In this document: in pieces, positions 54,914 through 63,240 of the stretch
Layout: each line of letters begins with the position of its first letter
Position numbering within the stretch: position 1 is the stretch's first letter
DNA from: an uncultured Sphingomonadaceae bacterium
Lineage (GTDB): Bacteria; Pseudomonadota; Alphaproteobacteria; Sphingomonadales; Sphingomonadaceae
NCBI GenBank assembly: GCA_947489315.1
Contig: CANLCX010000001.1
Location: 313,501-377,500 of the forward strand
DNA: 64,000 nucleotides
Reading direction: 5' to 3'
Notes under the pieces: generated by a model
Told to the model about the DNA's origin: nothing
Database searches by the model: none
What the model saw: the letters and a program-made list of their open reading frames with translations, nothing else
Position numbers and translations under genes: made by a program

Positions 54914-55242
54914 TTTTTCACATATAAATCAGTTCCTTAGAAAAGTACGCCTTTGACTGTTTCGTGCTTACGCGAGAGATTCACGTAAGCAGATTGTTGA
55001 TCCTGGGCGCTGGAGTGTTTCGCCGATCCTTCGGCGCGTTCACACGTTAGCAGCCGATCTTTATTCTAGGTACCGGAGCAGACCCCTAAAAGGCACCACC
55101 GGTACAGCGCCAGATCGCCTTTACCGGACGGTCACGGACCACCCGTATTGCAGTCATTTGCCGTGCCAATCTCTCAAATCGGCGAAGCGCAACTTGCCGT
55201 CATTGTCTGGGTGGCAGGATCGCGGTCAAAAGCTGCAGCTCA
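54914..55242. other. Non-coding stretch after tRNA-Arg
   Basis: No gene is supported. Opposed CGTAAGCA/TGCTTACG motifs lie at about 54967-54992, matching the tails of the 179-bp repeat units. A small hairpin CGCCG/CGGCG is near 55021-55036. This is the likely left edge of the accessory element. Confidence 0.5.
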
Positions 55243-55827
55243 TCAGGGTTTGTTTTCGGTCACCGCCGCTTCGCGTTTTCTGGCGCGGAAAGCAGCCGTC
55301 TTGGTACGGTTTTGACAGGCTGACGAGCAAAACCGTCGGGTGGCGTTCTTTGATGTGTCTGCAAAAACCCGGTCGCAGTTATCCGCCATACAGATGCCAA
55401 GACGATGCGCATTTTGCGTGCCGATCATCCGGGCAAGTCCCTCAGCACAAATTGCGGTCCACATTGACAGAACGGTAGCATTCGCCGGATGGTGGTGAAG
55501 GTGCCAGACCCCCTCTTCCTTTGCCAGATAGGGGGTCGCTGGGTGCTCCGACAGGATATTGTTCAGCAATTCTGCCGCGTCATCGATGTCACCTCCATCA
55601 ATACCGACGAATATCGCCCGCAGTCGCTGTGCCAACGCCACGAAGCCGTCTGCGTCATTCTCTGACACTGCTGCGACAGAAGGAGGGTCTACCGCAACGA
55701 CCTGCCGGACGGCTTGTAGCACATCGATCTCGGCGGCCGGCCTCCCGCAGGCATAGCCGGGCGTGAGCTTGTTCGCGAATCCAACGGCAGCGAGAATGCC
55801 TGCATCTATGTAACTGTCTAATTTCAT
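55243..55827 (-). CDS. CGNR zinc-finger (ABATE domain) regulator
   Basis: The 194-residue protein has an N-terminal ABATE-type domain (about 1-140) and a C-terminal zinc finger, CMADNCDRVFADTSKNATRRFCSSACQNRTKTAAFRARKRE. The last motif is CQNR instead of the usual CGNR, while the four cysteines are kept. Such proteins are thought to be transcription regulators, often next to the genes they control. Here it is divergent from the SDR gene, with about 107 bp between the starts, so the SDR-EamA pair is the likely target (inference). Confidence 0.83.
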   Translation of the reverse strand: MKLDSYIDAGILAAVGFANKLTPGYACGRPAAEIDVLQAVRQVVAVDPPSVAAVSENDADGFVALAQRLRAIFVGIDGGDIDDAAELLNNILSEHPATPYLAKEEGVWHLHHHPANATVLSMWTAICAEGLARMIGTQNAHRLGICMADNCDRVFADTSKNATRRFCSSACQNRTKTAAFRARKREAAVTENKP

Positions 55828-55934
55828 TTGACCAGTAACTCGTGGATATGTACCCTGTGTCTGTCAAAATGCTTAATGCCAGTAACCACCCCACAACGCA
55901 ACGTGGTCGAAACCACCGTGGAGGAGAACAAGAC

Positions 55935-56846
55935 ATGGAAAAGCCCCTGAGAAACAAAATTGCCTTGGTGGCAGGCGGGACACGCGGCGCAGGCAGAGGG
56001 ATCGCGACAGAGTTGGGGCGTGCCGGGGCCACGGTCTATGTAACGGGACGTTCGACAACTGAAAGCCGATCCGAGATGGACCGGCCCGAAACGATCGAGG
56101 AAACCGCCGCGCTTGTCGATCAGGCTGGTGGCATTGGCATTGCCGTCAGGGTCGATCATCTCATCCCCTCGGAGGTAAAGGCACTGGTCGACAGGCTCCG
56201 GTCAGAGCAGGGCCGAATAGACATGCTGGTGAACGATATCTGGGGGGCGACCCGGATGGAATGGAACAAGACGCTTTGGGAGAGTGATCTTGACTATGGT
56301 TTGCGAACCCTGCGGCTGGCCATCGATACCCACGCTATTACCGGACATTTTGCGTTGCCGTTGCTGATCGAACGGCCGGGTGGCCTGGTTATCGAAGTGA
56401 CCGACGGAACCGACGAATACAACGCCGCCAACTATCGCGTGTCGTTCTTCTTCGACCTTGCCAAGGCAGCAGTGAACCGCATGGCATTTTCTCTGGCACA
56501 TGAACTGAAACCCCATGGTGGGACGGCGGTTGCATTGACGCCGGGCTGGCTTCGCTCCGAAGCTATGCTGGACGCTTACGATGTGACGGAGGCGACCTGG
56601 CGGGATGCAACTGACAAGTCGCCGCATTTTGCGATTTCCGAAAGCCCGGCATATGTCGGTCGGGCCGTTGCTGCCTTGGCAGCCGACCCGGAGCGCGCGC
56701 GGTGGAACGGCCAGTCGCTTTCGAGTGGCGGTCTTGCGCAGATTTACGGCTTCACCGACACGGATGGCAGCCAGCCGGATGCTTGGCGATACGTCCCGGA
56801 AGTGCAGGATGTAGGCAAACCTGCCGACACGACCGGGTATCGATAG
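55935..56846 (+). CDS. SDR-family oxidoreductase, catalytic Tyr apparently replaced
   Basis: From the ATG at 55935, after GGAGGAGAACAAGAC, the 303-residue protein has the Rossmann motif GGTRGAGRGIATELGRAG near residue 14, LVNDIWG near 100 and the C-terminal LSSGGLAQIYGFTDTDGSQP. Related SDR proteins read FYDLAKAAVNR at the active-site YxxxK, but here it is FFFDLAKAAVNR, with phenylalanine (codon TTC) at the tyrosine position. Whether it is active is unclear. It is co-transcribed with the EamA gene 11 bp downstream. Confidence 0.82.
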   Translation: MEKPLRNKIALVAGGTRGAGRGIATELGRAGATVYVTGRSTTESRSEMDRPETIEETAALVDQAGGIGIAVRVDHLIPSEVKALVDRLRSEQGRIDMLVNDIWGATRMEWNKTLWESDLDYGLRTLRLAIDTHAITGHFALPLLIERPGGLVIEVTDGTDEYNAANYRVSFFFDLAKAAVNRMAFSLAHELKPHGGTAVALTPGWLRSEAMLDAYDVTEATWRDATDKSPHFAISESPAYVGRAVAALAADPERARWNGQSLSSGGLAQIYGFTDTDGSQPDAWRYVPEVQDVGKPADTTGYR

Positions 56847-56857
56847 GAGCGGTAGGG

Positions 56858-57766
56858 ATGGCACCCGTCGGCTCGGCGGTTTCCAGTCATCCAGTGAAGG
56901 GTATCACGCTCATGGCCCTTGCGATGCTTTTGATTCCAGTCGTGGACGGGATCGCCAAGTATCTCAGCGCCGACTACTCGCCGCTCTTCCTTTCCTGGGC
57001 ACGCTACATGGTCGCCAGCGCAATCGTTCTTCCGGCTGCCGTTATCTTGCGAGGCCGGCACTTTCTCCCGAAGGAACGCCGAATGTCGCATGTAGCGCGC
57101 ACGGTCTGTCTTGTTGCGGCGATGACGCTCTACTTTCTTGCGATAGCGCGCATTCCGCTGGCGACGGCGGTCAGTGCCTACTTTGTTGGACCCATCATTG
57201 CGGTCGTCCTTTCAGTTGTCATTTTGAAGGAACGCTTAACACGCCGGAGATTTGTCAGTCTTGTCCTCGGCTTCGCCGGGGCGATCATCATCCTGCGACC
57301 TGGAACCGTGATCGAGCCGGGCATTCTGCTGGCACTCGGCGCCGGTCTGTTCTTTGCGCTCTATCTCGTTGCCACACGGCATGCGTCAATAGCCAGTGAT
57401 CTGATCGAAACGCTGGCGTTTCAATGTGTCGTGGGCACGATATTGCTGACACCCCAAGCCCTCCTGTCCTGGTCCACACCGACATGGGAGGATCTGACGT
57501 TTTTTGTCGGCCTTGGAGGACTTTCTGCGGCCAGTCACGGCCTCGCGATCGCCGCCTTTCGATTTTCCGATGTGTCATCCTTGTCGCCACTGGTCTACTT
57601 GGAACTGATTGGAGCTGTTTTTATCGGCTACTTTGCGTTCAACGAAGTGCCACAAGGATTCTCAATCGTCGGCGCCGCTTTGATTGTGTTCGCTGGGTGT
57701 CTTTTGCTTAACGGTCCCTTACAAATACGCAAAAGGCCCGAAAATAAACTGGAGCCGTTGCCCTAG
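56858..57766 (+). CDS. EamA family (DMT) transporter
   Basis: From the ATG at 56858, after AGGAGCGGTAGGG, the 302-residue protein has ten hydrophobic segments in two EamA halves: GITLMALAMLLIPVVDGIAKYLSADYSPLFLSWARYMVASAIVLP, and LLALGAGLFFALYLVATRHASI ... PLVYLELIGAVFIGYFAFNEVPQGFSIVGAALIVFAGCLLL. These proteins usually export metabolites or amino acids. Placed with an SDR under a divergent regulator, it may export the SDR product or a toxic substrate (inference). Confidence 0.87.
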   Translation: MAPVGSAVSSHPVKGITLMALAMLLIPVVDGIAKYLSADYSPLFLSWARYMVASAIVLPAAVILRGRHFLPKERRMSHVARTVCLVAAMTLYFLAIARIPLATAVSAYFVGPIIAVVLSVVILKERLTRRRFVSLVLGFAGAIIILRPGTVIEPGILLALGAGLFFALYLVATRHASIASDLIETLAFQCVVGTILLTPQALLSWSTPTWEDLTFFVGLGGLSAASHGLAIAAFRFSDVSSLSPLVYLELIGAVFIGYFAFNEVPQGFSIVGAALIVFAGCLLLNGPLQIRKRPENKLEPLP

Positions 57767-58165
57767 GCCAAAGCTAGAACACAACAACTCTATCAAGCAA
57801 GGCCGCCATATGCCCAATACGGACACTCGTACGCAGCGCAGCATTGAGCAGTTTTGCCTCAAACCGGTCACTTGCTGCAATCACAACAGTGATCCAAAAA
57901 GCTACTTCATCGATAACCTGAGTGTTGGAAGCCTAGGCATACCTACAGCTATGGTTCGGACGGGCGGTTAGCCCTGCCGACCAAGCGTCTTAGATCAGAG
58001 TCTGGCGTAAACATTTGGACATCACTCCTGTCGAAACCTAAAAGATTAGCGCCTCAATATTGTTTCAGTTGCTGTTGATGGCGCGAGAGGTGTTTCGATT
58101 TTCTATCTGGGAGAGGTCCGCTGATTGATCTTTTGATCACTTGAAGTGCGATTGTACTGACGATC
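57767..58165. other. Non-coding stretch between EamA and AraC genes
   Basis: About 400 bp without a supported gene. A 53-codon frame from ATG 57810 (MPNTDTRTQRSIEQFCLKPV...) is open, but has no ribosome site and no recognisable motif. It may be debris from earlier insertions, or the AraC promoter region. Confidence 0.4.
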
Positions 58166-59014
58166 ATGTCGGCAAGGAACGTGATGCGATACAGATGTTT
58201 GTCACCTCATGAAAGCCTGCGCCCGTTCGTGGCGTGCTATCTGATGGTTGAGGATCTAGAAGGCATCTTCGAAAGACGGATGGTACGTACATGCCCGGAG
58301 CCGTTAGGTGTGCTTGTCATCAATAGCGGCGCACCTAGTATCCACGAGTCCGGCAGGCCCATCCCTTCGGTTGGAGTATTCGGAGTGCAAACGACAGTCC
58401 GGCGTTGGGTTGTGGGCGGCGAGACTTTCTTTGTTGCCGCCATGCTCACCCTCCCAGGAGTAATGAGCCTGTTTCCGCATCTTGGCGGTGCAACTGCCGA
58501 TGCGCTGGTCGATCTTTCTGACCTTTGGGGTGACAAGCAAGCGTCTACACTCCGTGAACGCATCCCTGATGTTTGGGATCCACCTACCGTCAAGACGGTC
58601 ATGGACTCGTGGATGGTCGGGAAACTCTTTAGCGCGCCGGGCGCGCGATCAGACGCAAGTTTGCAGACTTACAAAGCACTTATGTGCACACAGCGCGTGG
58701 ATCTGACTTGCAAGGAACTTGGGATAGCACCCCGTACCTTGCAACGATGGTTCAATCGCCATATCGGTGTGGGGCCGAAGCGTGTTCTCGGTTTGCACCG
58801 GCTCCAGAACAGCATCCGGGAAAGCAGGAGGAACCGGCCTGGCTCATTACGCGCTCCTGATGGCTACTCGGATCAGGCGCACCTAATTCGAAACTGGCGT
58901 CGACACTTAGGCATTACGCCGGGGCAGTACCAAAAGACCGGCGCCTCCGAGTTGGCAAATGTCTTTTCGGCGGCTGCCGACAAGCGGCGAGGCGCTCCCG
59001 TCTTCTACCTCTAG
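58166..59014 (+). CDS. AraC-family transcriptional regulator
   Basis: The 282-residue protein has an AraC-type N-terminal domain (about 1-170: RYRCLSPHESLRPFVACYLMVEDLEG...) and a C-terminal double helix-turn-helix: CKELGIAPRTLQRWFNRHIGVGPKRVLGLHRLQNSI, then DGYSDQAHLIRNWRRHLGITPGQYQ. The spacing between the helices and the final GxTPxxY motif are normal. Target genes and effector are unknown. It is flanked by non-coding DNA on both sides within the accessory region. Confidence 0.85.
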   Translation: MSARNVMRYRCLSPHESLRPFVACYLMVEDLEGIFERRMVRTCPEPLGVLVINSGAPSIHESGRPIPSVGVFGVQTTVRRWVVGGETFFVAAMLTLPGVMSLFPHLGGATADALVDLSDLWGDKQASTLRERIPDVWDPPTVKTVMDSWMVGKLFSAPGARSDASLQTYKALMCTQRVDLTCKELGIAPRTLQRWFNRHIGVGPKRVLGLHRLQNSIRESRRNRPGSLRAPDGYSDQAHLIRNWRRHLGITPGQYQKTGASELANVFSAAADKRRGAPVFYL

Positions 59015-59267
59015 GGTGTCGTAAACGTTCAATACATTCCCTTGACCTCTCAGTAGAGTGGCGAACGCAAGCCTCTGAAGGAATGGTAGGACGTACGCCG
59101 CCGATAGGCCCGCGGACGCCATTGAGCGAGAGAGTCTCGCCAGTAGTCCGGTCTTCTGCTCGGTGAATCCATACTGATGATTTGCTGTCGCCGAACGCCG
59201 TGCTTCCTCCAACACTCTGCCTCTGATGGATCTATATTGCGGTAAGGAAAACTCTAGGGAAAAAGGA
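59015..59267. other. Intergenic before the LysR gene
   Basis: No gene is confidently present. A minus-strand frame of about 100 codons (58907-59215) overlaps the AraC 3' end and resembles nothing I recognise; it may be a remnant. A LysR promoter is likely in this stretch but no clear hexamers are visible. Confidence 0.4.
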
Positions 59268-60266
59268 ATGGTGATTGAGCTGAGACATCTTCAATATGTC
59301 ATCGCCGCAGCTGAACATCACAGTTTTCGACGAGCGGCCTCCGTAATTGGTGTCCAGCAATCAGCCATCAGTCGGCGTATACGCGACGTTGAGGACCGGG
59401 TTGGCACCTCTCTCTTTACCCGTCATTCCGCTGGAGTAGAACTGACTGTGGCAGGCCGCAATTTTGTGTATCATGCTCGCTGTGCCATGGCTGAGATCGA
59501 TCGTGCTGCAAAGCTTGCCGGGTCATCTGGGCGTGGAGAGCATGGCTCGGTAAAGCTCGGCGTGTTTTCATCGCTTGCTTCAGGGTTTATCGCAAATCTT
59601 TTGCGCGCCTATGAAGCCAAGAATGCGCGCGTTCATATCGAGTATGTGGAAGGTGCGCCCCGCGAGCACATTGCCGCGGTTAGGCGGTATCAGCTTGATG
59701 TGGCATTTCTCACCGGCAGATCGGAGATCTCTGATTGCGATACAGAGCATTTTTGGACGGAGAAGGTTTTTGTTGTTATCCCATGCGACCATCCACTTGC
59801 GGCGCAAGGCAGACTATCTTGGGAACAATTGAGAGATCAGCATTTCATCGTTAGCGAGACCTATCCCGGTCCAGAAATCCACGATTATCTTATCAAACAT
59901 CTGGCAGAACTTGGTCAGCATGCAAGCGTTGAGTGCTGTGCTGTCGGACGAGACAACCTGATGCAGATCGTTTCCTTTGGACGGGGCTTAAGCCTGACCA
60001 GCGAAGCCACAACCGCTACGCGTTTTCCAGGTGTTGTTTATCGCGAACTCATCGGCGAAGAACTGCCCTTTTATGCGGTTTGGTCACCTGAGAACGACAA
60101 TCCCGCCCTCCGGCGTCTATTGAGCCTAGCCAGAATTATGGCGAGTCGCACCACAGCGCGTGGTCAAAGTAATATTGTCCGGGCTAAGTTGGTCGCTCCA
60201 TCTTTGCCGAAGGGTTGTCAGCCTTGTTCCGCCGTGCCTTCGCGAAACCGCGATCTGTCGCCATGA
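59268..60266 (+). CDS. LysR-family transcriptional regulator
   Basis: From the ATG at 59268 the 332-residue protein has the N-terminal winged helix (ELRHLQYVIAAAEHHSFRRAASVIGVQQSAISRRIRDVEDRVGTSLFTRHSAGVELTVAGRNF) and a substrate-binding domain (GSVKLGVFSSLASGFIANLLRAYEAK ... GRDNLMQIVSFGRGLSLTSEA). The GTG next to it (59271) is an alternative start. The last about 30 residues run past the usual end of the family and overlap the DUF2274 gene on the other strand by 83 bp. LysR genes often flank trb modules in ICEs and may control them. Confidence 0.85.
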   Translation: MVIELRHLQYVIAAAEHHSFRRAASVIGVQQSAISRRIRDVEDRVGTSLFTRHSAGVELTVAGRNFVYHARCAMAEIDRAAKLAGSSGRGEHGSVKLGVFSSLASGFIANLLRAYEAKNARVHIEYVEGAPREHIAAVRRYQLDVAFLTGRSEISDCDTEHFWTEKVFVVIPCDHPLAAQGRLSWEQLRDQHFIVSETYPGPEIHDYLIKHLAELGQHASVECCAVGRDNLMQIVSFGRGLSLTSEATTATRFPGVVYRELIGEELPFYAVWSPENDNPALRRLLSLARIMASRTTARGQSNIVRAKLVAPSLPKGCQPCSAVPSRNRDLSP

Positions 60267-60438
60267 ACCGCTCAATCATTGGTCCAATTAGTTTCGCTGG
60301 ATCCTTGACCGGTTGCCCGGTCTCACGTTCGAGGATCTCGGCATAGGCTGTGAGATCACGGTGAACAGCCGCCGGTAGCTCCAGCGTGATTTTGACCGGC
60401 TTGTCATCCGCGAGAGGCCCCAGTTTGAGTTTGGTCAT
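60184..60438 (-). CDS. DUF2274 protein, trb-operon partner
   Basis: An 84-residue protein beginning MTKLKLGPLADDKPVKITLELPAAVHRDLTAYAEILERETGQ, the pattern of DUF2274, small proteins that follow trbI in many ICE conjugation modules. The ribbon-helix-helix-like look (VKITLELPAAVHRDLTAYAE) suggests DNA binding, perhaps autoregulation, but this is inferred. It starts 2 bp after trbI and overlaps the convergent LysR gene. Confidence 0.85.
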   Translation of the reverse strand: MTKLKLGPLADDKPVKITLELPAAVHRDLTAYAEILERETGQPVKDPAKLIGPMIERFMATDRGFAKARRNKADNPSAKMERPT

Positions 60439-60440
60439 GA

Positions 60441-61610
60441 CTATCCTTCCTGAGGTTCAAGGATCAGATCGCGGGTGACAATCACGCGGACCGGGAAGCC
60501 CGGCCTGATGGTTAGCGTAGGAGGCACTTCGATCTGGCGGCGCACGATGTCCCGACCAGTATCACCGATCGTGTCTTGAGTGCCGTCGCGTATGGCGGCC
60601 GCAATCTCGTCGCTGTCATCCGTGGCAAGTTCGGCACCGATGTTGAGCAAAGTCGAGAGGGCTGCGGCCCTGGCGATGTCCCACCAATGATAATCGACCC
60701 GATCTTCAAGCCCGGCAAAACCCTGGCCATCTGCCCCTGGTTGTCGTTCGAGAACAATAGAATGACCGTTCGGCAAAATGAGCCGGTTCCAGACCAGCAA
60801 CACCCGGCGCTGACCGAACCCGACGCCACTGTCATATTCGCCAATCAGGCGGGTGCCCTGCGGGATCAGCAAATAACGACCTGACGGGCTGTCATAAACG
60901 TTCTGTGTGACCTGGGCACTGATCTGGCCGGGCAGATCGGAACGAATGCCGGTGATGAGTGCTGCCGGGATGACGGCCCCGGCTTGAAGCAGGTAGGGCG
61001 ATGCCGGAGGAGAGATGCGGTCTGGGGAAACGGTGCGGCGGTCTACCGGAGCATCCAGAAAGCTAAGCTCCCTGTCCTGTGCGATTGGTTCGGCATTTCC
61101 AAGATCCTGCTGCGGGAGTGCTGCAAGCGGTTGCGCCCCTTGCAAACCCGCACGCGCCTGCGCCGTTCCACCTTGGGCGCTAAAGAAAAGTGCGCTGGTT
61201 CGCGCTGCTTCCTGTTCGGCGAGCCGTTGCTGCTCTTCCGGGTTAGGGCCGGGCATGGGCTGCGCCGGAATTGGACGCCCTTCCTCCTGGGCGCGTCGGA
61301 TTGGTCGACCGAGATCTCCTGGGAGCGCCGGGCCAAGTCGCGGAATGCCGCTATAATCCGACGGCAGGCGATGGAGCTCGTCGGCGGTGGGGCGGTTCTC
61401 CGTTGTGTAGAGCTCATTTGAGCTTGGGGCGTCGTCGCGGCCCTGCAATGCGAAGATTAACGCACCGCCTATGCCGAGGCATGTGACAATAGCCAGTCCT
61501 GCAAGCACCTTACGCGACAGACGCACCACACGGGGCGGGTCAGCACGCAATCGGAAGGCCTCGCTCGCTTGCGTTCGTTCGGGTTGCTGAGGGTCAGGTC
61601 TCTCGCTCAT
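60441..61610 (-). CDS. trbI: Conjugal transfer protein TrbI (VirB10-like)
   Basis: TrbI is the VirB10-type bridge spanning inner and outer membranes of the mating-pair channel. The 389-residue protein has a cytoplasmic N-terminus, a single membrane helix (VLAGLAIVTCLGIGGALIFAL, about 34-54), a proline-rich periplasmic stretch and the conserved C-terminal domain: VIPAALITGIRSDLPGQISAQVTQNVYDSPSGRYLLIPQGTRLIGEYDSGVGFGQRRVLLVWNRLILPNG. Its start overlaps the trbG stop by 4 bp. Confidence 0.95.
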   Translation of the reverse strand: MSERPDPQQPERTQASEAFRLRADPPRVVRLSRKVLAGLAIVTCLGIGGALIFALQGRDDAPSSNELYTTENRPTADELHRLPSDYSGIPRLGPALPGDLGRPIRRAQEEGRPIPAQPMPGPNPEEQQRLAEQEAARTSALFFSAQGGTAQARAGLQGAQPLAALPQQDLGNAEPIAQDRELSFLDAPVDRRTVSPDRISPPASPYLLQAGAVIPAALITGIRSDLPGQISAQVTQNVYDSPSGRYLLIPQGTRLIGEYDSGVGFGQRRVLLVWNRLILPNGHSIVLERQPGADGQGFAGLEDRVDYHWWDIARAAALSTLLNIGAELATDDSDEIAAAIRDGTQDTIGDTGRDIVRRQIEVPPTLTIRPGFPVRVIVTRDLILEPQEG

Positions 61611-62560
61611 TTTCTTGGTCTCCCATCCGTCCGGACGATGCGGACCATTTGCTGGTTCGCTCCACCGATGCGCAGTTCAGCGGCTGCGAACAGTTGATCA
61701 ACGATGAGGATGTTGTTGCGCACGCGCGTGTTGACGAGTTGGACCGCGCCATCAACGCCGATAACAAAAAGTGGAGGCATCTCGCCTTGGACGATCCCAC
61801 GCGGGAAAACGACATACACACGGCGTCCATCGTCGAAGACAGATTGCGGTCGCCAGGGCGGCGCATCACCTTGCAGCCCATATCGGTAATGGCGATGTGA
61901 CGCCGGTGGAATGGCAGGTCGTATCACAGCAGGCCGTTGGGCCTGCGAGACGACACGCGGGTAAGACCAGGCAACCGATGGCATATAGGTGTCTTCATCA
62001 GCGCGCAGTTCGACCAGATAGGTTCGCCTGTCCGTGCTGATGACGAGATTGGTGGAGATGTCGGACCGGGTCGGCTTGATGAGGATGTGGACCCGCTGCG
62101 CCCGTCCACTGCCGCTTTCCGTATCGCCGATAATCCAGCGCGCCGTATCACCGGCCGCAATTGGGCCTGCTCCGGTCAGGCGCTCACCCGGTTCAAGCGC
62201 GATATTGGTGATTTGCCCAGGAGAGGCATAGACCTGATAAAGAGCCCCCTGGCTGTAGGGGAAGACCTGGATCGCGTTGTAATATCCCTCCCGGCGCGGT
62301 TCGACGCGGGCTGCGGCGTTGGCATTCGTTACCCGGGCTTCCGGTGTTCGCGCGTTCGCGTCGCCACCGCGCGCGGGCGTCCAGGCTGGCGGTGTATGCA
62401 CCGGTTTTGGAGGTTGTTCGACTACCGGCGACGGTGGTTTGGGAAGCGATGGCACGTCGCTGTCATAGTCAATCTCGGGCGGCTTGTAGGTCGCGCAGCC
62501 GGACAGCAGGAACGCCGTCAAAATGGCGGGCAGGAACGGCATGCGGGCGGGGTGTCTCAT
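61607..62560 (-). CDS. trbG: Conjugal transfer lipoprotein-like TrbG (VirB9-like)
   Basis: TrbG is the VirB9-type outer-membrane ring subunit. I use the ATG at 62560, giving 317 residues with the signal PFLPAILTAFLLSGCATYKPPEID, in which the cysteine looks lipidated. The body ends with the CagX/VirB9 features VFDDGRRVYVVFPRGIVQGEMPPLFVIGVDGAVQLVNTRVRNNILIVDQLFAAAELRIG. The start overlaps trbF by 4 bp (ATGA). A longer upstream frame is inside trbF. Confidence 0.93.
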   Translation of the reverse strand: MRHPARMPFLPAILTAFLLSGCATYKPPEIDYDSDVPSLPKPPSPVVEQPPKPVHTPPAWTPARGGDANARTPEARVTNANAAARVEPRREGYYNAIQVFPYSQGALYQVYASPGQITNIALEPGERLTGAGPIAAGDTARWIIGDTESGSGRAQRVHILIKPTRSDISTNLVISTDRRTYLVELRADEDTYMPSVAWSYPRVVSQAQRPAVIRPAIPPASHRHYRYGLQGDAPPWRPQSVFDDGRRVYVVFPRGIVQGEMPPLFVIGVDGAVQLVNTRVRNNILIVDQLFAAAELRIGGANQQMVRIVRTDGRPRK

Positions 62561-63240
62561 TGCCCCATCTCCTGTGACCAGTTGATGGCATGGACATAGA
62601 TGCCGAGTGGGTTCTTGCGTAGCCTCTCTGCGGTGCGGGGTGGTTGCACGGAGATCGTCAGGATCGCGGTCCATCGCTCAGTTCCGGCGAAGCTGCCGTC
62701 CTGGTATCGTCTCTCGGTCCACGCAATCCTGAAGCTGTTCGGGGACGCTCGAATGACGCTGGAAACGTTGATGGAGATCTGCATCTCGCCGACTTTGGCG
62801 AAAGGATCATTAGTGCGCGCATAATCGTTCAGTGCCAGCGCCCCGCGATCCGTGGTAAACTCATAGGCCCGCAGCCAGTTCTGGCGCACGATGACCGGGT
62901 CTGCAGCGATGGAGCGGACATGTTCGACAAATCGTGCCAGATGGAATGCAATTTGCGGATCGGTCGGTTGATAATCCGTCATGGCCGGTGCGACAGTCTG
63001 GGCTTCACCCAAGGCGTCGACCTCAACCACCCAAGGCTGAATCGTGCCACGCGCGGATTGCCGGACAAGACCGGCGGCCAAACCGGCAGCGAGAAACAAT
63101 GCACCAAACGCCATTAAGCGCCAATTTTTGGCCTGAACGCGGGCAGATCCGATGCGCTCGTCCCAGGCCTGCGCTGCTTTTTGGTACGGAGTTTCGGGTT
63201 GGGGAGTCTTGCCGTAGTGCAGAGAGGGTCGTTTGAACAT
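62557..63240 (-). CDS. trbF: Conjugal transfer protein TrbF (VirB8-like)
   Basis: TrbF is the VirB8-type inner-membrane scaffold. The 227-residue protein begins FKRPSLHYGKTPQPETPYQKAAQAWDERIGSARVQAKNWR, has a membrane segment (LMAFGALFLAAGLAAGLV, about 47-64) and a periplasmic VirB8 domain with FVEHVRSIAADPVIVRQNWLRAYEFTTDRGALALNDYA and WTERRYQDGSFAGTERWTAILTISVQPPR. It sits between trbL and trbG with a 1-base junction and a 4-bp overlap. Confidence 0.94.
   Translation of the reverse strand: MFKRPSLHYGKTPQPETPYQKAAQAWDERIGSARVQAKNWRLMAFGALFLAAGLAAGLVRQSARGTIQPWVVEVDALGEAQTVAPAMTDYQPTDPQIAFHLARFVEHVRSIAADPVIVRQNWLRAYEFTTDRGALALNDYARTNDPFAKVGEMQISINVSSVIRASPNSFRIAWTERRYQDGSFAGTERWTAILTISVQPPRTAERLRKNPLGIYVHAINWSQEMGQ

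Noticed and set aside
57810-57971. 53-codon frame MPNTDTRTQ... after EamA
   Set aside because: No ribosome site, no signal and no known motif; not supportable as a gene.
58907-59215. 102-codon minus-strand frame between AraC and LysR
   Set aside because: Partly antisense to the AraC gene; I recognise no domain and no ribosome site. Kept only as possible remnant DNA.
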